Origin: Brumimicrobium sp035497735
GTDB taxonomy: Bacteria > Bacteroidota > Bacteroidia > Flavobacteriales_D > Crocinitomicaceae
Length of the DNA stretch: 41,275 bases
Assembly (NCBI GenBank): GCA_035497735.1
Contig: DATJCX010000048.1
Span: 1 to 41,275, forward strand
Direction of reading: 5' to 3'
Positions 17,027-25,014 of this stretch are shown here, piece after piece (position 1 is the stretch's first letter; each line of letters starts with the position of its first letter). A program made the position numbers and the translations under genes. The notes beneath the pieces were generated by a model. The model was not told the DNA's origin and searched no databases. It saw only the letters and a program-made list of their open reading frames with translations.

Positions 17027-18583
17027 CTAAATACTCAAGGTAATTCTAAAAGTTGTTCCCTTTCCTATTTCAGATTCAAGTACTTTCAATCTTCCATTGT
17101 GGTATTCATGAATAATTCTTTTTGCGAGTGGTAAACCCAAGCCCCAACCTCTCTTTTTGGTGGTAAATCCAGGTTCAAATACCGTACGTTGTTGTGCTGA
17201 AGTCATCCCTTTTCCATCGTCTGTTATATCTATATATATATGACCATTTGTTCGAGAAATTTTAACATCAATCTTTCCTTCTCCTTCCATCGCATCTATA
17301 GCGTTTTTGGTGATGTTTTCAATCACCCATTCTATTAATGATGGGTTGTGAGGAAAAATGATTTCATTTTCAGTGGAACTAAAAGTTAAACTCACTTTCT
17401 TTGAAAATCTTGTACGCATGTATTCTAAACAGTTTTTAATCGTAAAGACAATGTCTTTATCTTCTAACTGTGTACTTGCACCAATTTTAGAAAATCGCTC
17501 TGTAACCTGCGATAAACGTTCAACATCCTTATTTATTTCCTTGGCGATATCCTTGGTATCATGCATATCTTCCAATATATGAACCCAAGCCATTAAGGAT
17601 GAAATTGGCGTTCCCAATTGATGTGCAGTTTCTTTAGCCATTCCAGCCCAAACTTGATTTTGTTCTGCCTTTCTAAAGGTATTGAAGATGATATATGCAA
17701 TTAGTATAAATAAACCGATTACGATAAATTGAATAAACGAAAAGTATTTTAACTGTACCAATTCAGGTGTTGGTGCGTAAAATACATAGTTGATTTCTTT
17801 TTCAGAAAAGACGATTTGAATGGCTTCGTTTTTACTGGCTAGTTCGCTTAAAGTTGACTTTATATGTAAACTATCTGTTTTTTCAGTTGGTAAATTAGAA
17901 ACAATTACCCGCTGTTTAGTGCTATCTGTTAATATTACCGGAACCAACTCTGCGTTTTCAATCAATTCCTTATTGAAAGCATTGATTAGGGAATCCCTTT
18001 CTCTTTCTAAGCGTATAATTTTTCTGGAATCGTTGTAATAATAGGACATAAACAAATCATCATATACTTCTATAGTGAAATGTGGATTGTTTTTTTCCCA
18101 ATCATAAGCCAGTTTAACCAAAGAATCTGAGAATATTTCATAGATTTCTGTCGTATTTTTTTCTGGATACAAACTGTTTAAATCATCTGTTGTAAAAGGA
18201 AGATTGATATACGTTGACACGTTGGTATCTTGATCTAACACAATTACAGGAATATCCTTATTGTTGTTGATAATAGAAAATGGAAAGTCGTAAGACTGTG
18301 GACTATCTAAATCAGTTTTTCGAGAAATTTCTTTTGTAGCATCAATCCATAACTGCATTTGATAAAGTTCTTTATTCCTCAACTCATCGAAAGACTTATT
18401 GGTTAAGCGAACTAATTCTGCTCGTTTTTTTAGTGCATCGGCCCATTGTGTGACACGTTCACGTTCACGTTTTGCAACCTCCGTAAGAATGTTATTGGTA
18501 ATGTATAAAGAAGCACCTACTAATATCAAAGCGATAAAAAGCAGCGCAACTTTCCATTTTTGTTTATTTGAATAAAGATTCAT
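17027..18583 (-). CDS. Membrane sensor histidine kinase
   Basis: A 518-residue kinase. Transmembrane helices at about 12-30 and 281-301 bracket a 250-residue extracytoplasmic sensor region that I do not recognise. The H-box is MAKETAHQLGTPISSL with H321, the N-box ENITKNAIDAM, the G1 box DDGKGM and the G2 box RGWGLGLPLAKRI, so all catalytic boxes of an active HATPase are present. There is no response regulator next to it. The LytTR regulator 1.2 kb away is separated by rpiB and two terminators, so a pairing is not implied. The signal is unknown. Confidence 0.93.
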   Translation of the reverse strand: MNLYSNKQKWKVALLFIALILVGASLYITNNILTEVAKRERERVTQWADALKKRAELVRLTNKSFDELRNKELYQMQLWIDATKEISRKTDLDSPQSYDFPFSIINNNKDIPVIVLDQDTNVSTYINLPFTTDDLNSLYPEKNTTEIYEIFSDSLVKLAYDWEKNNPHFTIEVYDDLFMSYYYNDSRKIIRLERERDSLINAFNKELIENAELVPVILTDSTKQRVIVSNLPTEKTDSLHIKSTLSELASKNEAIQIVFSEKEINYVFYAPTPELVQLKYFSFIQFIVIGLFILIAYIIFNTFRKAEQNQVWAGMAKETAHQLGTPISSLMAWVHILEDMHDTKDIAKEINKDVERLSQVTERFSKIGASTQLEDKDIVFTIKNCLEYMRTRFSKKVSLTFSSTENEIIFPHNPSLIEWVIENITKNAIDAMEGEGKIDVKISRTNGHIYIDITDDGKGMTSAQQRTVFEPGFTTKKRGWGLGLPLAKRIIHEYHNGRLKVLESEIGKGTTFRITLSI

Positions 18584-18745
18584 TCTAAATGATAGCTGTT
18601 TATAAGCAGTTATAACGGCTAAATGTAAGATTTATTTAACAAATCGAGCGGCTTTACGGAATTACTTGAGACTTCTCAATAAAAATTAAATATTAATTAA
18701 AGTGAATTTAACAACTATACTGAATTTTTCTTTCTCAAAAAAAGG

Positions 18746-18753
18746 TAACTTTG
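18746..18753 (+). promoter_or_regulatory. -7 promoter element for the EamA transporter
   Basis: TAACTTTG matches TAnnTTTG. The ATG at 18764 is 11 nt further on, implying a very short leader of about 5 nt. Confidence 0.5.
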
Positions 18754-18763
18754 CTGTCATTAT

Positions 18764-19732
18764 ATGGAAAACAACAACATTTTAAAAGGAGTTATATATG
18801 TAGCACTAGGCGCGTCATTCTATGGTATGCTTGCTACATTTGTGAAAATCGCCTACAATAGTGGTTACTCAACAGCGGAAGTAACTACAGCTCAATTTAC
18901 AATAGGAATTCTCGGCTTATTATTACTGTTGTTCATCAGAAAGTTAGTTCAGAAAAAACCTATTGCAAAAGCTTCTAAAAATGATATTTTAAAACTAATG
19001 TTAGCTGGAACATCTTATGGTGGTACAAGTTTATGTTACTATTTAGCTGTTCAATACATCGATGTTTCCATTGCCATCGTAATGTTGATGCAGTCTGTTT
19101 GGTTTAGCGTTGTGGTAGAGAGTGTGCTCAACAAGAGATTACCAAGTGTCAAAAAGGTTTTTGCAACGATTATTGTTTTAGTTGGAACAGTATTAGCAAC
19201 CAATGTTATCAACATGGAAACAAGTATTCATCCAAGAGGAATTTTCTGGGGAATTTTAGCAGCTATTTCTTATACGATAACGATGTTTACAGCCAATAAA
19301 ATTGCAACACATTTATCACCAACCAAAAAAAGTTTATACATGTTATTAGGTGGTAGTGTTATCATTATTAGTTTTTTGTTCTTCTCGCAAGTGGGACCAA
19401 CAAATTTTGAATCTATTCAGTTATTATATACCGAAGTAACAGGAAAAACACCGGTTGTTAGACCTTTTAATTATTCCATTTTCTATACTTACGGTTTGTT
19501 CTTGGCTGTTTTTGGAACGATAATCCCACCTATCTTTTTAAACAAAGGTTTTCCAAATGCAGGATTGGGTTTAGGAAGTATCGTTTCTTCGATAGAATTA
19601 CCAGTTTCAGTTACCATGGCTTATGTGTTATTAAATGAAAAGGTAATGATTATTCAATGGATTGGAATTGCAGTTATTCTAGCAGCCATCGTGTTAATGA
19701 ATTGGAATAAAAAGATAATTAGCGGAAACTAA
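18764..19732 (+). CDS. EamA/DMT-family membrane transporter
   Basis: A 322-residue inner-membrane protein with about ten hydrophobic helices in two EamA repeats. The first repeat ends near residue 145, and the second starts around HPRGIFWGILAAISYT. It includes the family pattern of a conserved E in the last helices (SSIELPVSVTMAYVLLNEKV). DMT proteins export small metabolites or amino acids, and the substrate cannot be read from the sequence. An extended, charged loop lies between helices near residues 215-235. The stop codon overlaps that of the convergent asparaginase gene by four bases. Confidence 0.88.
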   Translation: MENNNILKGVIYVALGASFYGMLATFVKIAYNSGYSTAEVTTAQFTIGILGLLLLLFIRKLVQKKPIAKASKNDILKLMLAGTSYGGTSLCYYLAVQYIDVSIAIVMLMQSVWFSVVVESVLNKRLPSVKKVFATIIVLVGTVLATNVINMETSIHPRGIFWGILAAISYTITMFTANKIATHLSPTKKSLYMLLGGSVIIISFLFFSQVGPTNFESIQLLYTEVTGKTPVVRPFNYSIFYTYGLFLAVFGTIIPPIFLNKGFPNAGLGLGSIVSSIELPVSVTMAYVLLNEKVMIIQWIGIAVILAAIVLMNWNKKIISGN

Positions 19733-20766
19733 TTATTATTATCTCCCATTTCACCTACTAAACTTACTTGCATTAAATCTTTAATGGTTTGTGTATCGTC
19801 ATAGTTTCCAAGTAAATACATGATTTTTGTAATGGCAGATTCTGTGCTTAAATCATTTCCACTGATAACACCTAGTTTATTCAACTGCGTACTATTTGCA
19901 TACATTCCTTGGGTCACACTACCGGAGTAACATTGAGTGATATTGATAACAATTCCACCTTTTTTGATGTAATTTTCTACCATATTAAAGAAATCTGTGT
20001 TATTGGGAACATTTCCTGCTCCAAAAGACTCAATTACAACTGCTTTTACTTTTTCAACATCAAATAAGTTTTTATAAACAGAGACTGTTCCTCCTGGGAA
20101 AATTTTCATTAACGCCACCTTATTATTCATTTTAGGACGATAGTCTAAGGTTGGAAGTTCAGATCTAAAAAACGCTGACTTATTATAGCGAATTTCAATT
20201 CCTGCCTTAGCCAACTCAATATAATTGGGAGAAAGGAAAGCTTCAAAAGCATTGGCAGAAACCTTAGTGGTTCTATTTCCTCTGTATAAATAGTCTTCAA
20301 AAAAGATGGCAACTTCTTGAATTAAACTTTCGCCATTTTTGTCCTTTGCTGCGGCAATTTCGATAGAAGTGATGAGGTTTTCCTTACCGTCTGTTCTAAT
20401 TCTTCCAATAGGCAATTGAGACCCAGTTAAAATAACCGGCTTTTTCAGTCCTTGCAGCATAAAACTTAAAGCAGATGCAGAATAAGCCATTGTATCTGTA
20501 CCGTGAAGTACAACAAAACCATCATATTCATTGTAATTTTCTACCACGTGGAAAGCAATTTCTTCCCAAATAGATTGGCGCATATCCGATGAATCTATAG
20601 GCATAGCAAGAGAAACAGCATTCATTTCTGCGTTGATAAGTGATAATTCAGGAATTTGATCACTTAAATGTTGAAAATCGAAAGCAATCAAGGCTCCCGT
20701 TTCATTGTCTTCAATCATTCCAATTGTTCCTCCTGTATAAATCAATAACACTTTAGCTTGTTCCAT
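19729..20766 (-). CDS. ansA: Type I L-asparaginase
   Basis: A 345-residue asparaginase that hydrolyses asparagine to aspartate and ammonia. No signal peptide is present, so it is cytoplasmic, type I. The two catalytic threonine motifs are LLIYTGGTIGMI near the N-terminus and VVLHGTDTMAYSASAL around residue 88. The substrate-loop lysine region and PGGTVSVYK also fit the family. It begins 3 nt after the tatD stop, so the two form an operon. Its 3' end overlaps the convergent EamA gene. Confidence 0.94.
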   Translation of the reverse strand: MEQAKVLLIYTGGTIGMIEDNETGALIAFDFQHLSDQIPELSLINAEMNAVSLAMPIDSSDMRQSIWEEIAFHVVENYNEYDGFVVLHGTDTMAYSASALSFMLQGLKKPVILTGSQLPIGRIRTDGKENLITSIEIAAAKDKNGESLIQEVAIFFEDYLYRGNRTTKVSANAFEAFLSPNYIELAKAGIEIRYNKSAFFRSELPTLDYRPKMNNKVALMKIFPGGTVSVYKNLFDVEKVKAVVIESFGAGNVPNNTDFFNMVENYIKKGGIVINITQCYSGSVTQGMYANSTQLNKLGVISGNDLSTESAITKIMYLLGNYDDTQTIKDLMQVSLVGEMGDNNN

Positions 20767-20769
20767 TCT

Positions 20770-21543
20770 CTATGCTTTTATATTAAATAAATTCAGGGCA
20801 TTTTGTGTGGTAATTCTACCTATTTCTTCCTCGCTTACTGCGTAAATATCCGATAATTTTTTGGCAATTAGCGGAATGTAAGCACTTTCATTCCTCTTTC
20901 CTCTGTAAGGAGCTGGCGCTAGATAAGGTGCATCAGTTTCCAAAATAAAATGACTTAAATCTATATTTTGAATGGCCTTATCAACACCGCTATTTTTAAA
21001 GGTAACAACACCACCAATTCCCATTTTAAAACCACCGTAGTCGATGATTTTACGGGCTTGTTCTTCTGTTCCTGTAAAGCAATGAAAAACCCCAAAAAGA
21101 TGTTCATCATTTTCTTGGTCAACGACTTCGAAAATTTCATCGAAAGAATCTCTTGCATGAATGACAATTGGCAATTTTTCTTCCTTCGCCCACTGAATTT
21201 GAGCACGAAAAGCTTCGGTTTGTTCTTTCTGAAGCGATTTATCCCAGTAAAGATCAATACCAATTTCTCCAATAGCAATATGATGACCTTTTTTGTAATA
21301 AGATTTCATTTCTTGCAATTGTTTCTCCCAGTCTTGAACAACATCGCAAGGATGAATTCCTATCATTGAATAACAAACACCAGGATAATCCTTCACCATC
21401 TGCTCCATTTTTGGAATAGAAGCGATATCAATATTGGGTAAAAATAGCTTTGAAACACCATTATCTATGGCTCTTTTCACCATTTCATCACGGTCTTCAT
21501 CAAATTGCTCTACATATAAGTGCGCATGGGTATCAATAAACAT
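20770..21543 (-). CDS. tatD: TatD-family metal-dependent DNase
   Basis: A 257-residue TIM-barrel hydrolase of the TatD/YcfH type. Metal ligands are visible in MFIDTHAHLY (two H), AIGEIGIDLYWD (E), IVIHARDSFDEI (H), FHCFTGTEEQA (H) and LETDAPYLAP (D). Members are 3'-5' DNases or nucleic-acid quality-control enzymes. The longest frame starts with a TTG at 21561, but this lies in the -7 promoter element, so ATG 21543 directly before FIDTHAH is the likely start. ansA follows after 3 nt. Confidence 0.95.
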   Translation of the reverse strand: MFIDTHAHLYVEQFDEDRDEMVKRAIDNGVSKLFLPNIDIASIPKMEQMVKDYPGVCYSMIGIHPCDVVQDWEKQLQEMKSYYKKGHHIAIGEIGIDLYWDKSLQKEQTEAFRAQIQWAKEEKLPIVIHARDSFDEIFEVVDQENDEHLFGVFHCFTGTEEQARKIIDYGGFKMGIGGVVTFKNSGVDKAIQNIDLSHFILETDAPYLAPAPYRGKRNESAYIPLIAKKLSDIYAVSEEEIGRITTQNALNLFNIKA

Positions 21544-21558
21544 CTTTTTCGTTTTTAA

Positions 21559-21566
21559 CAAAAGTA
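21559..21566 (-). promoter_or_regulatory. -7 promoter element for tatD-ansA
   Basis: On the minus strand this reads TACTTTTG, 16 nt before the tatD ATG. It overlaps the TTG at 21561 that opens the longest frame. Confidence 0.55.
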
Positions 21567-21658
21567 ATGTTTTAAATAATATTAGAACAAAGGCATTTTC
21601 TTTTTGGATAATTTAAGTTGTCAATACTTATATCGCCTTTAATTGAATTACTTTGTTT

Positions 21659-21666
21659 TATCTTTG
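21659..21666 (+). promoter_or_regulatory. -7 promoter element for the SMR efflux gene
   Basis: TATCTTTG matches TAnnTTTG and lies 18 nt before ATG 21684. It excludes the upstream in-frame ATG at 21618 as the start. Confidence 0.5.
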
Positions 21667-21683
21667 GCAAAAAACAGCGTAAG

Positions 21684-22028
21684 ATGAGTATCAATTGGAT
21701 TTTATTAATTATTGGAGGATTATTTGAAACAGGTTTTGCTGTTAGTTTAGGAAAAGCGCAAGAAACTTCGGGAAAAGAATTTTGGATGTGGATGGTGTCT
21801 TTTGCCATTTGCGTTAGTCTAAGTATGGTATTGTTATATAAGGCAATGGGAGGGGAGCAAGCCATTCCAGTAGGTACGGCTTATGCCGTTTGGGGTGCAA
21901 TTGGCGCTATCGGTACGGTTATTTCGGGTATCTTTTTCTTTAATGAAGCCGTGAATTTCTGGCGTGTTTTTTTCTTAGTAACTTTGATTATTTCTGTTGT
22001 CGGATTGCAAGTAGTAAGCAGTAAGTAA
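21684..22028 (+). CDS. Small multidrug resistance (SMR) family efflux protein
   Basis: A 114-residue protein with four transmembrane helices. The essential membrane glutamate is E15 (GGLFETGFAVSLGK). The helix-3 motif IPVGTAYAVWGAIGAIGT resembles SugE/Gdx-type more than EmrE-type members, which suggests guanidinium-like or quaternary ammonium export driven by protons. SMR proteins work as antiparallel dimers, and the single gene fits a dual-topology homodimer. The start is ATG 21684. The 22 residues available upstream are not family-like and precede the promoter element. It ends 3 nt from the convergent cvpA gene. Confidence 0.9.
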   Translation: MSINWILLIIGGLFETGFAVSLGKAQETSGKEFWMWMVSFAICVSLSMVLLYKAMGGEQAIPVGTAYAVWGAIGAIGTVISGIFFFNEAVNFWRVFFLVTLIISVVGLQVVSSK

Positions 22029-22031
22029 AAC

Positions 22032-22586
22032 TTATATTTCTCGACCCTCAGGAAGTTTATCCTCTTTAGGCAAAATTTCGCTTACGTTATTTTTTATCCA
22101 AATTTTACTATTTTCCATCGCAGGAATTGTAAAAATAGCTACGCCTTTTAACGGATGATACAGTAAAGACTCTTCTTTCAATTCAGTTTTAACAAAACTT
22201 CCTCTTTCATCGTATGTTTCTACTATAATGATTAGAATAGAAAGAATATACACCATTTTAATCAGCCCGAGTATTAATCCAAGCAGTTTATTCACGAAAC
22301 TAAGGTTGACCAATCGCAGCATTTTTTCTAACATCTTACCAGCAAAATAAATCATTGCTCCAACCGCAAGAAAGGTAAGCGTAAAAGCGACAACAGGAAG
22401 GTATTTACCTTCGATATCAAACTGTTCTATGATAAAGTTTGAAGTCCAGTCGGAAAAATTAATAGCCACGTAAATTCCAACAAGTAGTGCAAGCAAAGTA
22501 AATATTTCAATCACCAAGCCTTTTCTAAATCCACTCCAAGCGGCATATATTAATGGAACTGCGATGATGATGTCAATATAATTCAT
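22032..22586 (-). CDS. CvpA family membrane protein
   Basis: A 184-residue protein with four hydrophobic helices in the first 135 residues, beginning MNYIDIIIAVPLIYAAWSGF and the characteristic GFRKGLVIEIFTLLALLVG. The C-terminal 45 residues are charged and probably cytoplasmic. CvpA is known from colicin V production and envelope homeostasis in E. coli, and its molecular function is unclear. It lies 76 nt downstream of yebC on the same strand, with an inverted repeat between them. Confidence 0.88.
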   Translation of the reverse strand: MNYIDIIIAVPLIYAAWSGFRKGLVIEIFTLLALLVGIYVAINFSDWTSNFIIEQFDIEGKYLPVVAFTLTFLAVGAMIYFAGKMLEKMLRLVNLSFVNKLLGLILGLIKMVYILSILIIIVETYDERGSFVKTELKEESLLYHPLKGVAIFTIPAMENSKIWIKNNVSEILPKEDKLPEGREI

Positions 22587-22600
22587 TGGTATAAAATATA

Positions 22601-22639
22601 CGGTGTTTTAAAAGAGTTTTAATTGCTTTAAAAACACCG
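22601..22639. terminator. Imperfect hairpin between yebC and cvpA
   Basis: CGGTGTTTTAAA near 22601 can pair with TTTAAAAACACCG ending near 22638, with one bulge. There is no good T run after the stem on the minus strand, so it may be a weak terminator or an RNA-processing structure rather than a full stop. Confidence 0.4.
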
Positions 22640-22662
22640 CAATTATCAGTTATAGTGTGTAT

Positions 22663-23382
22663 TTATTCAATATTTGTGAAGACAGCTTGTATATCGTCGT
22701 CGTCTTCAATTTTATCAAGCAATTTTTCGATTTCCTCCATTTGCTCTTCAGTTAAATGAATTGGTGTTGTAGGAAAACGTTTTAAACTTGCTTTGTGTAC
22801 TTCTATGTTTTTTTCTTCTAAGGCTGTTTGAAGCGTACCGAAACTCGTGTAATCTCCAAGTATTTCAATACTACCATCTTCCAGTTTTTCAATTTCTTCT
22901 AATCCAGCGTCAATTAGTTCAAACTCTAATTCTTCTACATCTAAATCTACGCCCTTTTCTGCATCGATTTCGAATACTGCCTTTCGGTTAAACATAAATT
23001 CCATGGAACCATTCGGAACGATTTGTCCTCCTGCTTTATTAAAGTATGCCTTAACGTTTGCTATTGTACGTGTTGGATTATCTGTTGCACATTCAATATA
23101 CACCAAAACTCCATGAGGAGCTTTTCCTTCGTAATTGATCAATTGATAGTTTTCAACATCTTTTGCAGACGCTCTTTTAATTGCTCTATCTATATTATCT
23201 TTAGGAACGTTAAGTGCTTTCGCGTTTTGAATTGCCGTTCTAAGCGTAGCGTTCATTGCTGGATCATCACCACCTTCTTTAGCGGCCATCGTAACAGCTT
23301 TCAACAATTTAGGGAATACTCTAGACATCATTCCCCATCTTTTTTCTTTGGATGCTCTCCTCGCTTCAAATGCTCTTCCCAT
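22663..23382 (-). CDS. yebC: YebC/PmpR (TACO1) family protein
   Basis: A 239-residue cytoplasmic protein with the family N-terminus MGRAFEARRASKEKRWG, followed by the basic PKLLKAVTMAAKEGGDDPAMNATLR region and NVPKDNIDRAIKRA. The acidic second and third domains (YECATDNPTRTIANVK, LDKIEDDDDIQAVFTNIE) are also typical. YebC proteins have been described as DNA-binding regulators, and more recently as ribosome-associated factors that help translate difficult stretches such as polyproline. It has its own -7 element. cvpA follows 76 nt downstream. Confidence 0.95.
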   Translation of the reverse strand: MGRAFEARRASKEKRWGMMSRVFPKLLKAVTMAAKEGGDDPAMNATLRTAIQNAKALNVPKDNIDRAIKRASAKDVENYQLINYEGKAPHGVLVYIECATDNPTRTIANVKAYFNKAGGQIVPNGSMEFMFNRKAVFEIDAEKGVDLDVEELEFELIDAGLEEIEKLEDGSIEILGDYTSFGTLQTALEEKNIEVHKASLKRFPTTPIHLTEEQMEEIEKLLDKIEDDDDIQAVFTNIE

Positions 23383-23406
23383 AATTTCAGTTTAATTTGA
23401 CAAATT

Positions 23407-23414
23407 CAAAAGTA
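23407..23414 (-). promoter_or_regulatory. -7 promoter element for yebC
   Basis: On the minus strand this reads TACTTTTG, 25 nt before the ATG at 23382. Confidence 0.5.
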
Positions 23415-23526
23415 ATGTTTTTGATTAATTTTAAAACTTAAGTTGGATTAATAATTTTTGTTTTGAATGAATTTAGTAGAAAGGAAGAGTATATAGCAGT
23501 TAAAATAGGTCGAAAGTTGGTATTTT

Positions 23527-23700
23527 TATGAATTCTGGATGAGGAAGGAATTTGAAGAAGGAAAATCAAATGAATTAAAATTCGTAATGTCAATGGATAA
23601 ACTCGAACCTTTATTACAGAATACTTCGAATAATGGGGGAACCTGGGAAGAATTTGGCGTTAAATATAAAACTGTTCGCGACATGGAAATTGCTACTTCA
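23527..23700 (+). pseudogene. C-terminal fragment of an HD-domain hydrolase (YfbR/HDDC2-like)
   Basis: The plus frame reads YEFWMRKEFEEGKSNELK, continuing FVMSMDKLEPLLQN and NGGTWEEFGVKY. This matches the C-terminal helices of COG1896-type HD hydrolases (5'-deoxynucleotidase family), where a conserved D-K/R-L-x-P-L-L-x-N stretch follows the HD core. The HD metal-binding core itself is missing, an in-frame TAG lies upstream at 23506, and the frame runs into unrelated sequence after about 23690. It is therefore a dead fragment. Identification is by remembered family pattern. Confidence 0.6.
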
Positions 23701-23870
23701 TTGCCTTCAACTTTTAAATCTGAGTACTTCACTTTAGTGGGCCAGCAGTTCTTTATTTTTCAGATCACCACAGGTTCTTTGCTTTCATTCAGCAAACTGA
23801 TCGTGACATCTCTTCGTTCAATCGTATTCAGTTGAACAGTATTAAACCACTGGTAAAAACGAAGATGATA
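23682..23870 (-). pseudogene. Fragment of a gp19-type tail tube gene (phage tail or eCIS inner tube)
   Basis: The minus frame reads FYQWFNTVQLNTIERRDV, then TISLLNESKEPVVI, a TGA stop at 23762-23760, then KIKNCWPTKVKYSDLKVEGN and EVAISM. This resembles the C-terminal half of T4 gp19-like tube proteins (PF06841/TIGR02241), which build the inner tube of contractile tails and extracellular injection systems. The TGA sits where the family has a conserved tryptophan (VxWKxxNAWP), as expected for a TGG to TGA mutation. Both ends are cut off by unrelated fragments. No other tail genes are in the window. Confidence 0.6.
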
Positions 23871-24130
23871 TGTCTAAAAGTATGAAGCAGGAAGATTTTG
23901 ATTTCTTTAAACAGTTTCCAAATATTGAGGTTTTACATGAAAAAAGGCTTCACGCAAAATATTATGCCAACGAATCTAAAGCATTCAAAATGTGGAATAA
24001 ATTCAAAAACCCTGATTTTCCAGAAAAATATTGTCATTTCTCAGGAGAGCTATCTAATGGAGAAACAAGTGTAAATAAACCTATACTAAGTAAAAATTGG
24101 AGAAAGGCAAAAGAAAGGTTTAATTTATAA
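23858..24130 (+). pseudogene. Fragment of a phospholipase D-like protein, internally deleted
   Basis: Read in plus frame from 23858: NEDDMSKSMKQEDFDFFKQF, then PNIEVLHEKRLHAKYYANES, followed directly by PEKYCHFSGELSNGETS and KPILSKNWRKAKERFNL. The first part matches the region around a HxK motif of PLD-family proteins (LHAKYYANE). The second part looks like the cysteine-containing tail of Bacteroidota members. The catalytic second half and the N-terminus are missing, so this is a remnant even though a start codon (ATG 23870) and a stop remain. Whether the 86-residue frame is still translated is unknown. Confidence 0.55.
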
Positions 24131-24200
24131 ATTTTGGTTACTGAAAATTAGGTATTCAGCTTGGTAAGTTTATTTCAATCACGAAAGCATTTTATTAAGT

Positions 24201-24220
24201 TGAGTACCTATGAGTACCTA
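24201..24220 (+). repeat. 10-bp tandem duplication
   Basis: TGAGTACCTA occurs twice in a row without mismatch, in the spacer between the gene fragments and the cytochrome gene. It could be a scar of a small duplication. Confidence 0.7.
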
Positions 24221-24347
24221 GTTTATGTTTATTCTTTAAAAGGAAAGTAAGACAATTTTTTGATTAAATATTTTCTATTACTCCTTCCTCCATTTTTATT
24301 TTCCTATATCTTTTCTTATATTTATATCAACTATAAAAATTACACAT

Positions 24348-24842
24348 ATGAAAAACTTAAAATCCATTATTTACCTTACCACCTTAGCGGGAATTTTCGC
24401 AATGGCTACCATACTGACCTCTTTTACGACAGAAGGTACAGTTTCGCCTTATAATAACAGCGACGGCGAAGGTCAGTGGGTAAATCTGAAGGTATTACCT
24501 CAAAACATCACTAAAGACAGTTTACTTGGACTTATGAAAGGGTACAATCAAGCTTTAGGTGTAAAATGTACTTATTGTCACGTTAAGAAGGGAGTTGACC
24601 TTGATGCAGCGAGTGATGATAAGAAAGAAAAGGAATATGCTAGACAGATGATTACGATGACGCGAAAGATTAATGCGGAGAATTTCAATTGGGCAAATAG
24701 TCCTGAACCGGAAAAGATCGATCATGTTAAATGTATTATGTGTCACAGAGGTGATGCAAAACCATCTGAGTCTTTATCTAAGGCAGCAAAAAAGATGAAA
24801 AAGAAGCAGGATAAAAAACAGAAGAAAAAGCAGTCCAATTAA
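24348..24842 (+). CDS. Diheme c-type cytochrome
   Basis: A 164-residue protein with a signal peptide (residues 1-26). Two heme c attachment sites are present, CTYCH at 74-78 and CIMCH at 129-133. The sequence around them (WVNLKVLPQNITKDSLLGLMKGYNQALGVKC, then EYARQMITMTRKIN) resembles the reaction-centre-cytochrome-like family (PF02276-type) common in Bacteroidota. Residues 147-164 form a very lysine-rich tail. It is periplasmic and probably carries electrons. It lies 194 nt before nirK on the same strand, so donation to the nitrite reductase is plausible inference. No classical terminator separates them. Confidence 0.85.
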   Translation: MKNLKSIIYLTTLAGIFAMATILTSFTTEGTVSPYNNSDGEGQWVNLKVLPQNITKDSLLGLMKGYNQALGVKCTYCHVKKGVDLDAASDDKKEKEYARQMITMTRKINAENFNWANSPEPEKIDHVKCIMCHRGDAKPSESLSKAAKKMKKKQDKKQKKKQSN

Positions 24843-24888
24843 CTTAAAAACAATGAGAAACAACCAAAGCCACATATTATGACAAAAA

Positions 24889-24904
24889 AATGACATTCGT
24901 CATT
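24889..24904. promoter_or_regulatory. Inverted repeat AATGAC-N4-GTCATT upstream of nirK
   Basis: A perfect 6-4-6 inverted repeat, a layout like that of CRP/FNR-family sites (which include NO- and oxygen-responsive regulators). It is centred about 120 bp upstream of the predicted nirK transcription start, so direct activation would be from a distance. Confidence 0.4.
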
Positions 24905-24974
24905 AGTCTTTGTGGGAACTTGTCAATTTATTGTGCTACTTAACTGATATTTGACGCAAACTAATTAATATATA

Positions 24975-25014
24975 AGGATTTTAATATCCTAATTAGAAAA
25001 GCGTATTATATTTG
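24975..25014 (+). promoter_or_regulatory. nirK promoter with upstream inverted repeat
   Basis: TATATTTG at 25007-25014 is a perfect -7 element. No TTG -33 element is present. Instead the inverted repeat AGGAT-N6-ATCCT (24975-24990) occupies the area roughly 30-45 bp upstream of the expected start of transcription, as an activator site would. The regulator is unknown. Confidence 0.5.

Noticed and set aside
19729..19732. Frameshift or misassembly at the EamA/ansA junction.
   Set aside because: The four-base overlap is simply two convergent stop codons sharing bases. Both proteins have normal lengths.
23539..23835. A continuous 98-codon plus frame starting at ATG 23539.
   Set aside because: Only its first half resembles a protein family (HD hydrolase tail). 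The second half is the reverse complement of the tail-tube fragment, so it is not one gene.
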